A DNA stretch of 64,000 nucleotides, from NCBI RefSeq assembly GCF_000023025.1, contig NC_012997.1, positions 5,129,165 to 5,193,164 of the forward strand, written 5' to 3'. The stretch is from Teredinibacter turnerae T7901 (GTDB lineage: Bacteria > Pseudomonadota > Gammaproteobacteria > Pseudomonadales > Cellvibrionaceae). The notes under the pieces were generated by a model. The model saw only the letters and a list, made by a program, of their open reading frames with translations. It did not search any database and was not told where the DNA came from. This document shows, piece after piece, positions 1 to 7,934 of the stretch. Numbering within the stretch: the first letter of the stretch is position 1; every line of letters starts with the position of its first letter. The translations under genes were made by a program, and so were the position numbers.

Positions 1-1143
1 CGGCACCGCATCTTGCGTGCGTGGCAAGCCACTGGGCGCGGTAACATGGTAGGGAATTTCCGCGGCTGGTGCGGTAATGCGCGGCCAGCCCTTCTCCCAG
101 CTCACCGGCAGCAAAAACGTCTCCCGTCCAGTGTTGAAAAACGTTTTGTCGTAATTGCGCGTCGCCAGAAATACGGCCCACCATTCCCCGCTGGCTGTTT
201 GCACCAGATCCGCGTGACCGGCAGTCGCAATCGGATTTTCGCGGTCCGCAGGCAAGTCGCGCTGAGTGAGAATCGGATTGTCGGCCGCTGGCACGAAAGG
301 TTCCGTCAGCTTGCGGCTGCGAAAGATCACTTCAGAGTGATCTTGTGAAGTGCCACCTTCCGCGCACATAAGGTAGTACCAGCCATCAACTTTATACAGG
401 TGCGGCCCTTCGATCCAGATCGGCTCCTGGCTGATGTCCACGCCACCGTTCACGATCACCCGGCCGGAATCTGGCAACACCTTCATTGTCCCCAGATCCA
501 ACTCCCATATCCAGATCGCCCGGTGCCCGTTGTAGCGGGGCTGTTCGTCTGGTGCACCGTTGTGCGTGATGTAGACACGGCCATCGTCATCGAAGAACAT
601 CGAGGGGTCGATACCCTGCACTTCTGGCAGAAGAATCGGGTCGGACCACCCCTCTGCCGGGTTTTTGCTGGTAACGATGAAGTTGCCAATGCCGTCCACA
701 TCGGTGCTGATCACGTAGAAGGTGCCGTCGTGATACCGAATCGTTGACGCGTAGATACCGCGCGAAACGCCTTTGCCGGTCATATCCAGCTGTGATGTGC
801 GCGTCAGGACATGCCCTAACGGCTCCCAATTCACCAGGTCGGTGCTGCGAAAAATGGGGATGCCCGGGGTGTAGGCAAACGAAGACGTCACCAGGTAAAA
901 GCTGTCCCCGGCGCGGGTAATGCTGGGGTCTGGGTAGAAGCCCGACAAAATGGGATTTTGGTATTCGCCGGCGGCCAATGGTTGTTCAAATACCTCATCC
1001 TGGCCCTGGTATTCGAACCAGTTTACCTTGAGCGCATGCTCGGCGAAATTCCCAGGGTGGACACTGGGCTGGGGCTCACTGCCGCAAGCCACTATTGCGA
1101 AGATCACACACAAACCCACGGGCAACCAACGATAAGATTTCAT
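1..1143 (-). CDS. GH43 beta-xylosidase/arabinofuranosidase lipoprotein (3' end outside window)
   Basis: This frame is open from the ATG at 1141-1143 to the left edge of the window, giving 381 residues with no stop, so the C-terminus is missing. The N-terminus is a lipoprotein signal with the lipobox IVAC (Cys20). The five-bladed GH43 propeller starts at about residue 61. All three catalytic acids are present: Asp72 in GFYPDPS (general base), Asp179 in GIDPSMFFDDDG (pKa modulator) and Glu245 in WIEGPHLYK (general acid). The motif style fits the large xylosidase/arabinofuranosidase subfamilies that carry a C-terminal beta-sandwich, which would lie outside the window. It probably acts at the cell surface on xylo-oligosaccharides, and it lies 66 bp downstream of the GH10 xylanase on the same strand, so co-transcription is likely. 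Confidence 0.9.
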   Translation of the reverse strand, partial: MKSYRWLPVGLCVIFAIVACGSEPQPSVHPGNFAEHALKVNWFEYQGQDEVFEQPLAAGEYQNPILSGFYPDPSITRAGDSFYLVTSSFAYTPGIPIFRSTDLVNWEPLGHVLTRTSQLDMTGKGVSRGIYASTIRYHDGTFYVISTDVDGIGNFIVTSKNPAEGWSDPILLPEVQGIDPSMFFDDDGRVYITHNGAPDEQPRYNGHRAIWIWELDLGTMKVLPDSGRVIVNGGVDISQEPIWIEGPHLYKVDGWYYLMCAEGGTSQDHSEVIFRSRKLTEPFVPAADNPILTQRDLPADRENPIATAGHADLVQTASGEWWAVFLATRNYDKTFFNTGRETFLLPVSWEKGWPRITAPAAEIPYHVTAPSGLPRTQDAVP

Positions 1144-1209
1144 CTCTTCTACCTATTTTTATTATGTTTGAGCGCGCCCAATCGCATTCCTTTCTCGGGC
1201 GCTCACTGG

Positions 1210-2403
1210 TCAGGGCGCCTCGATTAACGCATCAGCAAATCCCTGCAGTGCTGGCTTGGGCGTAAAGTCGCTATTAAAAAGCACGCCAAACTCCAGGCGG
1301 CTCGTATTTCGATTCAACCAGCTGTCGGCATCGGTAATGCCCCACACGGTGATACCACCGCGCGACGCAGCCGGCACGGCTTCCAAATACGCACTCACCA
1401 GCGCCTGATAGCGATCAGCCAGCGCAATTTGCATTTCTGGCGTCAACTGACTGATACGGTCGGTATCGAGCGTACTGCGCGCTACATCCATCTCGGTCAG
1501 TTTCACCTTCAAGCCACGGCTGACGACTTTCGCCAGGGCCTGTTTAAATGTGCCCACGTCGGGGTAGTCCATATTCACATGCATTTGAAACCCGATGCCA
1601 TCAATAGGCACGGAGTTCGCCTGCAATTCATCCACCATGGCAAGAATGGAGTTCAGCTTTGATCCGTTATTTTCCATGCCATAGTCGTTGTAATACAAGT
1701 CCACATTTGCCCCAGCGGCACTGCGGGCCGACGTAAACGCTCGTGCGATATAATCGTCGCCCACGCCCAAGCGCCATACGCTATCACGCAATTGCGAACC
1801 GCCACCGTCCAGAAAGGCTTCGTTGACCACATCCCAACTCACCACATTGTCGTAATTCTGCGCGAAGTGCTCAACAATAGTGGCGATGTGATCATCCATC
1901 ATCGCCTGCCAGTCAGCCTGGGTACCGGCGAAGTTATTGATCCAGTCTGGCTGTTGCGCGTGCCAGATCAACACATGTCCATGTACCACCAGCCCCTGTG
2001 CGACGGTATAGTCCATCAGGGCATCCGCGTTAGCGAAATCGTACGTCTCCTGCTGCGGGTGCAGAAGGAAAGGCTTCATAATATTTTCCGGTGTAACCGT
2101 ATCGAAATGCGCTTCAACAATGGCCTGCCGAGGCGTACTGGTAAGAATGGAGTTAATAGCGCCACCCGCTTCCACGGCAACGCCGATTGGCATATCCGCC
2201 AAGCTATGTAGATGTTCGACGGTGATTTCCGGCGTCGGCACCGGGGTCGGTGTTGGCTCCGGTGTAGGGGTTGGCGTTATCACCGGATTTTCCGGCACTG
2301 GCACAGTGGTTTTACCACTGCCACCGCAAGCGGAAAGTGCAAACAGAATAAGAGCAAATACAACTGATTTAACAGCGAGGAAGGAATACATACAGGCTTT
2401 CAA
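1210..2403 (-). CDS. GH10 endo-beta-1,4-xylanase lipoprotein
   Basis: This is a 397-residue GH10 xylanase that cleaves internal xylan bonds. It begins with a lipoprotein signal (LSAC, Cys26), followed by a Thr/Pro linker at about residues 41-59 and then the (beta/alpha)8 catalytic domain. The acid/base is Glu195 in WDVVNEAF and the nucleophile is Glu304 in KLTEMDV. WHAQQPDW and the HVNM segment are also typical of GH10. The first codon is TTG, chosen because GGAG lies 7 nt upstream. The ATG four codons later (2389-2391) has no clear ribosome binding site but would also preserve the signal. It is transcribed away from the GH115 gene, with a shared 500-bp intergenic region holding a TTGTATACAA palindrome, and towards the GH43 gene. 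Confidence 0.93.
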   Translation of the reverse strand: MKACMYSFLAVKSVVFALILFALSACGGSGKTTVPVPENPVITPTPTPEPTPTPVPTPEITVEHLHSLADMPIGVAVEAGGAINSILTSTPRQAIVEAHFDTVTPENIMKPFLLHPQQETYDFANADALMDYTVAQGLVVHGHVLIWHAQQPDWINNFAGTQADWQAMMDDHIATIVEHFAQNYDNVVSWDVVNEAFLDGGGSQLRDSVWRLGVGDDYIARAFTSARSAAGANVDLYYNDYGMENNGSKLNSILAMVDELQANSVPIDGIGFQMHVNMDYPDVGTFKQALAKVVSRGLKVKLTEMDVARSTLDTDRISQLTPEMQIALADRYQALVSAYLEAVPAASRGGITVWGITDADSWLNRNTSRLEFGVLFNSDFTPKPALQGFADALIEAP

Positions 2404-2907
2404 AGGGTGGCTCCAGGTACAACAAAAATCCTGATTCGATAAGCGACGCTAACGAGATTGGTTAGACAGTGTAGGCGCTTGGTTAAAGATTAACCAGATT
2501 CGCATATAAATTAGTTATAGTCAATTAAACTATTAGACTCTCGTTGCTGACCTTGCCAGGGTGTGATCGAGTCCTTGATCTACGCCGTCACTAAATTTTC
2601 CTCGGCCTTATCAACGTCAGTTTACACTTGTATACAACACTCGGGTAAATTAACCTGTTTAGCGTTAGCAGCTTTATCCCAACAGTTTTTGGGCTAGGCT
2701 TAACGCTGGAAAAACAAAAGTTGCTGGCGAACCGGGGTTCCTCCCCGCCAGGCAGGAGCACGCCATGTTATATGACGCTCCGCCAAATTTGACGCTTAAA
2801 GCAGAATAACAAGGGCACGGAGGACACTCATCAGGGTGTGAGCCGGGCCCGGTCAATCAACCCTTATACCGGATTCTCTCGCAGTAAAATGCCTTAGGAG
2901 CATACTA
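2404..2907. other. Divergent intergenic region between GH10 and GH115 genes
   Basis: No gene is supported in these 504 bases. The left half is AT-rich and probably holds promoters for both directions. The right part (about 2660-2860) is GC-rich and full of hairpin-forming sequence. AGCGTTAGC at about 2661 can fold on GGCTTAACGCT around 2697 with CCCAA/TTGGG inside. CTGGC (2723-2727) can pair with GCCAG enclosing GGGG/CCCC. CCGGGCCCGG near 2843 is self-complementary. If transcribed, this would be the 5' leader of the GH115 gene. Confidence 0.5.
2628..2637. promoter_or_regulatory. TTGTATACAA palindrome, candidate GntR/FadR-type operator
   Basis: A perfect 10-bp palindrome lies between the divergent xylanase and alpha-glucuronidase genes. 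Operators of FadR-subfamily GntR regulators, including uronate regulators of the UxuR/ExuR kind, have this general form. It is the only copy I noticed in the window. The regulator itself is not in the window. Confidence 0.4.
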
Positions 2908-5799
2908 ATGGTGGCAAGTACACGCATCAGGTTTTGGTTAAAAGCCTGTCTATGTTTTATTTTCTTTTCCAGTTTCTGGTCGACCAGCAGCTGGGCATCA
3001 CTCGGTGAAGCCAGCTATATCACGCAGAATCCCAAGCGGGGTTCTCTGGTACTGGTCGATGACAAGCAACAAGCCACCCTCTTTGTCGACAACGGTGATT
3101 TCAAAGGCGTCGTCCGTGCAGCCGGCGATCTGCAGTCAGACATTGAGCGCGTCACTGGCAAAACGCCCAAAGTTGTGAATGACGCCACCACCCTGAAAGG
3201 TCAGGCAGTCATTATTGGCACCATTGGCAAAAGCCCGGTTATCGACAAGTTAATCGCGGATAAGATTATCGATCCCGGTCGCATCGCCGACAAATGGGAT
3301 GCCTACCATCTGGAAGTGGTCAATAACCCACTTCCCGGCGTCGACCGCGCACTCGTCATCGCCGGTGCAGATAAACGCGGCACTATTTATGGTATCTACG
3401 ATGTGTCCGAGCAGATCGGCGTGTCTCCCTGGTACTACTGGGCAGACGTGCCAACGGAACACAAAGACGCGCTTTATGTACTAAATAAAACCCGCGTTCA
3501 GGATGCTCCCAAAGTGAAGTACCGCGGTATTTTCCTCAACGACGAAGCACCCGCACTGTCCAGCTGGGTGGCGGCCAATCACGGCAACTACACCCACGAG
3601 TTTTACGTAAAAGTGTTTGAGCTGCTGTTGCGCCTGAAGGCGAACTTCCTGTGGCCGGCTATGTGGAATAACGCCTTCGCCGACGACGATCCACAGAATA
3701 TGATTCTCGCCGACGAGTATGGGATCGTCATGAGTACCTCCCACCACGAACCTATGATGCGCGCCGACAAAGAATGGAACCGTCACGGCAAGGGCGTGTG
3801 GGAATACTCCTCTAACCCCGAAAACCTGTACGACTTCTGGGTCGACGGCGCCAAGCGCAACAAAGACTACGAGAGCATTTACACTCTCGGCATGCGCGGT
3901 CAGGAAGATAAGCCCATGAGTGAAGGGGAAAACATCGGCCTGCTAGAGAAAATCGTGCACGATCAGCGCGAGATTCTCGGCAATGTTTTCACCGACCAAC
4001 CACTCGAAGAAGTGCCCCAGGTATGGTGTCTGTACAAAGAGGTACAGGCTTACTATGAAAAAGGCATGCGTGTCCCCGACGATGTCATCCTGCTGTGGAC
4101 TGACGATAACTGGGGCAATATACGCCGCCTGCCAACCCCGGAAGAACGCAAGCGCAGCGGCGGCGCCGGGGTCTACTACCACTTCGATTACGTGGGTGGC
4201 CCGGTATCCTACCGCTGGATTAACAACACGCCCATCTCCCGCATTTGGGAGCAGATGAACCTGGCGTACAACTACGACGCCAACAAAATCTGGATCACCA
4301 ACGTGGGCGACCTTAAGCCGATGGAGTTTCCCATCGAGTTCTTCCTGCGCATGGCATGGGACCCGGAACGCTGGCCCCAAACGCGCTTACAGGAGTTTGG
4401 CCGACTTTGGGCGGAGCGTGAATTTGGCCCTGAGTACGCAGCTGAAATCGAAGCCTTAGTGAGTGGTTACACGCGTCATAGTGGCCGCCGCAAACCAGAG
4501 CTGATCAAGCCCGACACCTATAACCTGCTCAACTACCGGGAAGCGGAACGGGTAAAAGCGGAGCTGGAGGATCTGGTGGTTCGCGCTGAAGCACTGGCGA
4601 AAAAAATCCCTGCTGACAAGCAAGACGCTTACTTTCAGCTTGTGCTCCACCCGGTTAAAGCAACCGCCACCGTCACTTTGCTGAACATCGCTGTAGGTGA
4701 AAACCGCCTGTATGCGAATCAAAGTCGCAACAATGCCAATAATTATGCAGAGAAAGCTCTGGATCTGTTCGCCCAGGATGCCGCGCTGAAGGATAAATAT
4801 CACAGCATAAACGGCGGCAAGTGGAACAACTTCATGAACCAGCCGCACATCGGTTACACCAACTGGAACAACCCGGAAGGGGACCAGATGCCGGTAACTT
4901 ACGATTACATGCCAGGCAACTACGCAGAAATGAGTATTGCTGTGGAGGGCAACCCCAACATCTGGCCAGACAACGGCGGCCAGGCATTGGCATTCGACCA
5001 AAACGGGCAAGATTCACGCTGGCTCGACGTGTATAACCGGGGTACGCGCGAATTCGGTTACACACTCACGCCAAGCGACGACTGGATCAAGCTGAGTAAA
5101 ACTGGAGGCAAAACCAAGGGCACCGAGCGCATTACGGTTTCCATCGACTGGAAAAAGCTGCCAGAAGGTACGTCCACCGGCAGCATTGGTGCCAAAGGAC
5201 CCAGTTGGAACCGCGCACGTATAAAAGTAAGCGCATACAAACCCAACAAGTCACTGGAACGCCGAGCCAAAGGCTTTCTTGAAGCCGACGGCTATATCGC
5301 TATCGAAGCCGCCAGTGCCAGTCGCGGTAGTGCCAGTAAAGGTATCGCGTGGACGGAGATCCCCGGTTACGGTCACACCCACAGCGGCATGACGCCACTG
5401 CCGGTTACCGACCAGGTCTTTGAAGATCCAACACAGGCACCCTATCTGGAGTACGACCTCACTTTCTTCAATAAAGGTGAGTTTGATGTCAATCTGGTCA
5501 TGGCGCCCAGCTGGCCCATTTTCCCGGGTCGCGGCTTGCGTTACGCTATTGCGCTCGGCGACGAAAAGCCGCAAGTGGTGGATTTCCTCGAAGGCTTCAA
5601 TGGCACCGATGGCGCGTGGGGCAAGGTTGTTTCCGACAACCGCCGCATCAGCACCAGCCGCCATACGGTGGAAGAACCCGGTCGCACCAAACTGCGTATC
5701 TATATGGTTGACCCGGCGGTCACCTTCCAGAAAATCATGATTGATACGGGCGGCCTTAAGCCCAGCTACCTGGGACCACAGGAAAGCCCGCGCAAGTAA
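2908..5799 (+). CDS. GH115 xylan alpha-1,2-glucuronidase
   Basis: This 963-residue secreted protein matches glycoside hydrolase family 115, which removes (4-O-methyl)glucuronic acid side chains from xylan. A Sec signal peptide covers about residues 1-30 (ending in TSSWA). The N-terminal domain of about 150 residues is followed by the catalytic barrel with hallmark segments WYYWADVP, RGIFLNDEAP and LRLKANFLWPAMWNNAF, then a helical region and a C-terminal beta-rich domain after about residue 780. The length is usual for the family. AGGAG sits 7 nt before the ATG. It is transcribed opposite to the GH10 xylanase and next to GH43 genes, so its product would work with the xylanase on glucuronoxylan. 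A hairpin at 5814-5846 follows the stop. Confidence 0.93.
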   Translation: MVASTRIRFWLKACLCFIFFSSFWSTSSWASLGEASYITQNPKRGSLVLVDDKQQATLFVDNGDFKGVVRAAGDLQSDIERVTGKTPKVVNDATTLKGQAVIIGTIGKSPVIDKLIADKIIDPGRIADKWDAYHLEVVNNPLPGVDRALVIAGADKRGTIYGIYDVSEQIGVSPWYYWADVPTEHKDALYVLNKTRVQDAPKVKYRGIFLNDEAPALSSWVAANHGNYTHEFYVKVFELLLRLKANFLWPAMWNNAFADDDPQNMILADEYGIVMSTSHHEPMMRADKEWNRHGKGVWEYSSNPENLYDFWVDGAKRNKDYESIYTLGMRGQEDKPMSEGENIGLLEKIVHDQREILGNVFTDQPLEEVPQVWCLYKEVQAYYEKGMRVPDDVILLWTDDNWGNIRRLPTPEERKRSGGAGVYYHFDYVGGPVSYRWINNTPISRIWEQMNLAYNYDANKIWITNVGDLKPMEFPIEFFLRMAWDPERWPQTRLQEFGRLWAEREFGPEYAAEIEALVSGYTRHSGRRKPELIKPDTYNLLNYREAERVKAELEDLVVRAEALAKKIPADKQDAYFQLVLHPVKATATVTLLNIAVGENRLYANQSRNNANNYAEKALDLFAQDAALKDKYHSINGGKWNNFMNQPHIGYTNWNNPEGDQMPVTYDYMPGNYAEMSIAVEGNPNIWPDNGGQALAFDQNGQDSRWLDVYNRGTREFGYTLTPSDDWIKLSKTGGKTKGTERITVSIDWKKLPEGTSTGSIGAKGPSWNRARIKVSAYKPNKSLERRAKGFLEADGYIAIEAASASRGSASKGIAWTEIPGYGHTHSGMTPLPVTDQVFEDPTQAPYLEYDLTFFNKGEFDVNLVMAPSWPIFPGRGLRYAIALGDEKPQVVDFLEGFNGTDGAWGKVVSDNRRISTSRHTVEEPGRTKLRIYMVDPAVTFQKIMIDTGGLKPSYLGPQESPRK

Positions 5800-5813
5800 G
5801 TACCGCCTACTGC

Positions 5814-5846
5814 ACAGCGCGCTTTGTCTCCGGGCTTGCGCGCTGT
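5814..5846 (+). terminator. GC-rich hairpin after the GH115 gene
   Basis: A 9-bp perfect stem (ACAGCGCGC/GCGCGCTGT) with a 15-nt loop starts 15 bases after the GH115 stop codon. There is no clear U-tract, so it may be a transcript 3'-end protector or a weak terminator rather than a strong intrinsic one. Confidence 0.45.
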
Positions 5847-6016
5847 CCTCTCAAACTGGCGGGTTATTCCGCCAATCCCACCTATACTTGCAGTGTGAAC
5901 TTTCTCGCTGAGCCCGATCAAATTTAGACCAGGGCGGTCGGATTTCCCGTTGGGTACCGACTATAAATCTGCTTTAATTGGCGCTTGTATCCGCCATAAC
6001 AATGAGACACTCGACA

Positions 6017-7072
6017 ATGATTAAAAGGACTCTTCTCAGCGTAAGCCTTATTGGTCTGGTCAGTTGCGACAGGGCAACCGAGGATGTTCCACCCAGTACC
6101 TCCGATATCAAAGACAGCGATTACATCAGTGCACCGCTTATCACCGACATCTACGCCGGTGCGCCTTCTGCACGGGTTTTCGACGGGCGCCTGTATGTTT
6201 ACCCCACCCACGATGGCGAAACGGCTTCCGGCAAGCCCGAACATGTGGACTATCACGTGTTCTCCATGAACACGGTGGGGGGTGACATTCGCCACGACGG
6301 GCCGATTATGCATGTCGGCGATGTGCCCTGGGCCCGCGATCGGCTGGGTGCACCTGACGCCATTGAGCGCGACGGCACCTTCTACCTGTATTTTCCTGCC
6401 GAAGATGACCGCGGCGTATTCCGCATCGGCGTCGCCACTGCGGACAACCCGGCAGGGCCATTCCAGCCCAGGCCCGACCCTATCGCTGGCAGCTACAGTA
6501 TTGATCCCTGCATTTTTGAAGATGACGACGGTTCCTACTACCTTTATCTGGGCGGTATCGGCGACGGCCAATTACAGCGCTGGCTGGGCGACAGCTATCT
6601 CGCCGCTGATAATTATCCACAGCCGCGTTCACCAACGTTGATGCCGCGCATGGCCAAGCTCAATCCGGATATGGTTTCGTTAGAGCACCCGCTGACGGAG
6701 ATCGCACTGCAAGACGATACCGGCAACCTGGTCAATTTTGGAGATACAGAGCGACGTTTCGGCGGGGGCACCTGGGTGCATAAATACCACAACACCTACT
6801 ACCTGAGCTGGTCCAGCGGCGACACTAACCTGATCCAGTACGCCACCAGCAACAACCCTTACGGGCCTTTTCGTTGGCAGGGCAAGCTTGTAGAGGCGGT
6901 AACCGGCAATACCACCCAACATGCCATCACTGAATTTAACGGCAAATGGTACCTGTTTTACCACGACATCGGGCTGTCCGGACAGGACCATCTGCGCAGC
7001 CCCAAAATGACTGAACTTGTCCATCGGGCCGACGGCAGCATTGCTACCATCGACACCTTTTTGGGCGACTAG
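6017..7072 (+). CDS. GH43-like lipoprotein lacking catalytic base and acid (probable pseudoenzyme)
   Basis: This is a 351-residue lipoprotein (lipobox GLVSC, Cys17) with a full-length GH43 five-bladed propeller. Start ATG 6017 is preferred because GAGA lies about 9 nt upstream and it begins the signal peptide directly; upstream in-frame starts at 5978 (TTG) and 6002 would only add residues before it. The fold markers GRLYVYPTHD, FYLYFPAEDD, YSIDPCIFEDDDG, NPYGPF and KWYLFYHD are all present. However, the family position read as ADPSA is AGAPSA here (Ala49 instead of the base Asp), and the FFEASW-type acid motif is FGGGTW (Gly250 instead of Glu). Only Asp163 of the triad remains. Family knowledge says such a protein should not hydrolyse glycosides, so binding or sensing is my inference. 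It is followed by the ExoP-type module gene at 7143. Confidence 0.85.
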   Translation: MIKRTLLSVSLIGLVSCDRATEDVPPSTSDIKDSDYISAPLITDIYAGAPSARVFDGRLYVYPTHDGETASGKPEHVDYHVFSMNTVGGDIRHDGPIMHVGDVPWARDRLGAPDAIERDGTFYLYFPAEDDRGVFRIGVATADNPAGPFQPRPDPIAGSYSIDPCIFEDDDGSYYLYLGGIGDGQLQRWLGDSYLAADNYPQPRSPTLMPRMAKLNPDMVSLEHPLTEIALQDDTGNLVNFGDTERRFGGGTWVHKYHNTYYLSWSSGDTNLIQYATSNNPYGPFRWQGKLVEAVTGNTTQHAITEFNGKWYLFYHDIGLSGQDHLRSPKMTELVHRADGSIATIDTFLGD

Positions 7073-7142
7073 GCTCGCGCCAGTGGCGTATCACCCGCGG
7101 GCTAAAAATAACACTACCAACATAACAAGCGGAGGCGTGACC

Positions 7143-7796
7143 ATGATTCGCACTACAACAAAAGCCCTTTGGATTGCTGCACTGTGTTTGGCAAGCACCT
7201 GGTTTGCACCAGTAACCCAGGCAGCCGATAGCCAGCAGCTTAATCCGGATTTTTTCTATTATTTTAATGGCAATATCGTGGGGCCACGGGGATTTGCGGT
7301 GAGTGATCCCGATAACTGGAACGGCATACCTGCTCAAAATTTTACCGCTGAATCAAAGGGCAGAAAACTAAAGATGGAGCCTACAGACTATAAAGCTAAA
7401 AACGACGCGATACACGTCACCTGGAGCCACAAAAAGGTCAAAGGAACGCTCGCGCTGAATGGCCCGGCTATGGACTTGGAAAAATATAAAGATCTCACCG
7501 CACTTGCTTTTGATGTACGTGTAGATCAGAAACCCAGCAAAGATGTGCAGCTCGGCATGGACTGCGGCTACCCCTGTCGTGCGGAAGTACCGATAGCTAG
7601 GAAACTTCGTGAATTTAAAAAGGGAGAGTGGTCTCTATTATGGATGCCGCTTAATTGCTTCAAAAGCGACGACTTTGATCTTACTAAAATCAAAGGCCCC
7701 TTCCTGCTTAGTACCGACGGGAAAATGACAATTGGTATTGCCAATATTCGTCTTGAACGACTCCCAGCAGGTTTTCCTGGCTGCAAAGAAGAGTAA
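7143..7796 (+). CDS. Secreted ExoP-type galactose-binding-like domain protein
   Basis: This 217-residue protein has a Sec signal peptide (about residues 1-28, ending TQAAD). The rest resembles the C-terminal galactose-binding-like beta-sandwich of ExoP-type GH3 glucosidases: DNWNGIPAQNF near the start, LAFDVRVDQKP, then MDCGYPCRAEV and a closing PFLLSTDGKMTIGIANIRL-like strand. In those enzymes the domain is fused to a catalytic barrel; here it stands alone. The start is fixed by GGAGG 7 nt before ATG 7143; the open frame extends upstream into the previous gene but without a ribosome site. It lies 70 bp after the GH43-like lipoprotein and is probably in the same transcript, ending at the terminator at 7816-7842. 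A carbohydrate-binding role is inferred, not shown. Confidence 0.8.
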   Translation: MIRTTTKALWIAALCLASTWFAPVTQAADSQQLNPDFFYYFNGNIVGPRGFAVSDPDNWNGIPAQNFTAESKGRKLKMEPTDYKAKNDAIHVTWSHKKVKGTLALNGPAMDLEKYKDLTALAFDVRVDQKPSKDVQLGMDCGYPCRAEVPIARKLREFKKGEWSLLWMPLNCFKSDDFDLTKIKGPFLLSTDGKMTIGIANIRLERLPAGFPGCKEE

Positions 7797-7815
7797 AGAT
7801 AGTTTTCGATGTAAA

Positions 7816-7842
7816 AAAAAGGCGCCTAAACGGCGCCTTTTC
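7816..7842. terminator. Bidirectional intrinsic terminator
   Basis: GGCGCC (7821-7826) and GGCGCC (7832-7837) form a stem extended by AAAA/TTTT pairs, with loop TAAAC. An A-run precedes and a T-run follows, so it can stop transcription of the plus-strand gene ending at 7796 and of the minus-strand gene ending at 7935. Confidence 0.85.
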
Positions 7843-7934
7843 CATTTTAACGGCTGACTTTAATCGCGGACTACAGCTTCAAACCACACTTCAAAAATAC
7901 AAGCCAAAACCACAACTGAAAACCACACCGCAAA

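Noticed and set aside
5978..6016. Longer N-terminus of the GH43-like lipoprotein from TTG 5978
   Set aside because: It would place 13 residues before a good lipoprotein signal and has no ribosome site.
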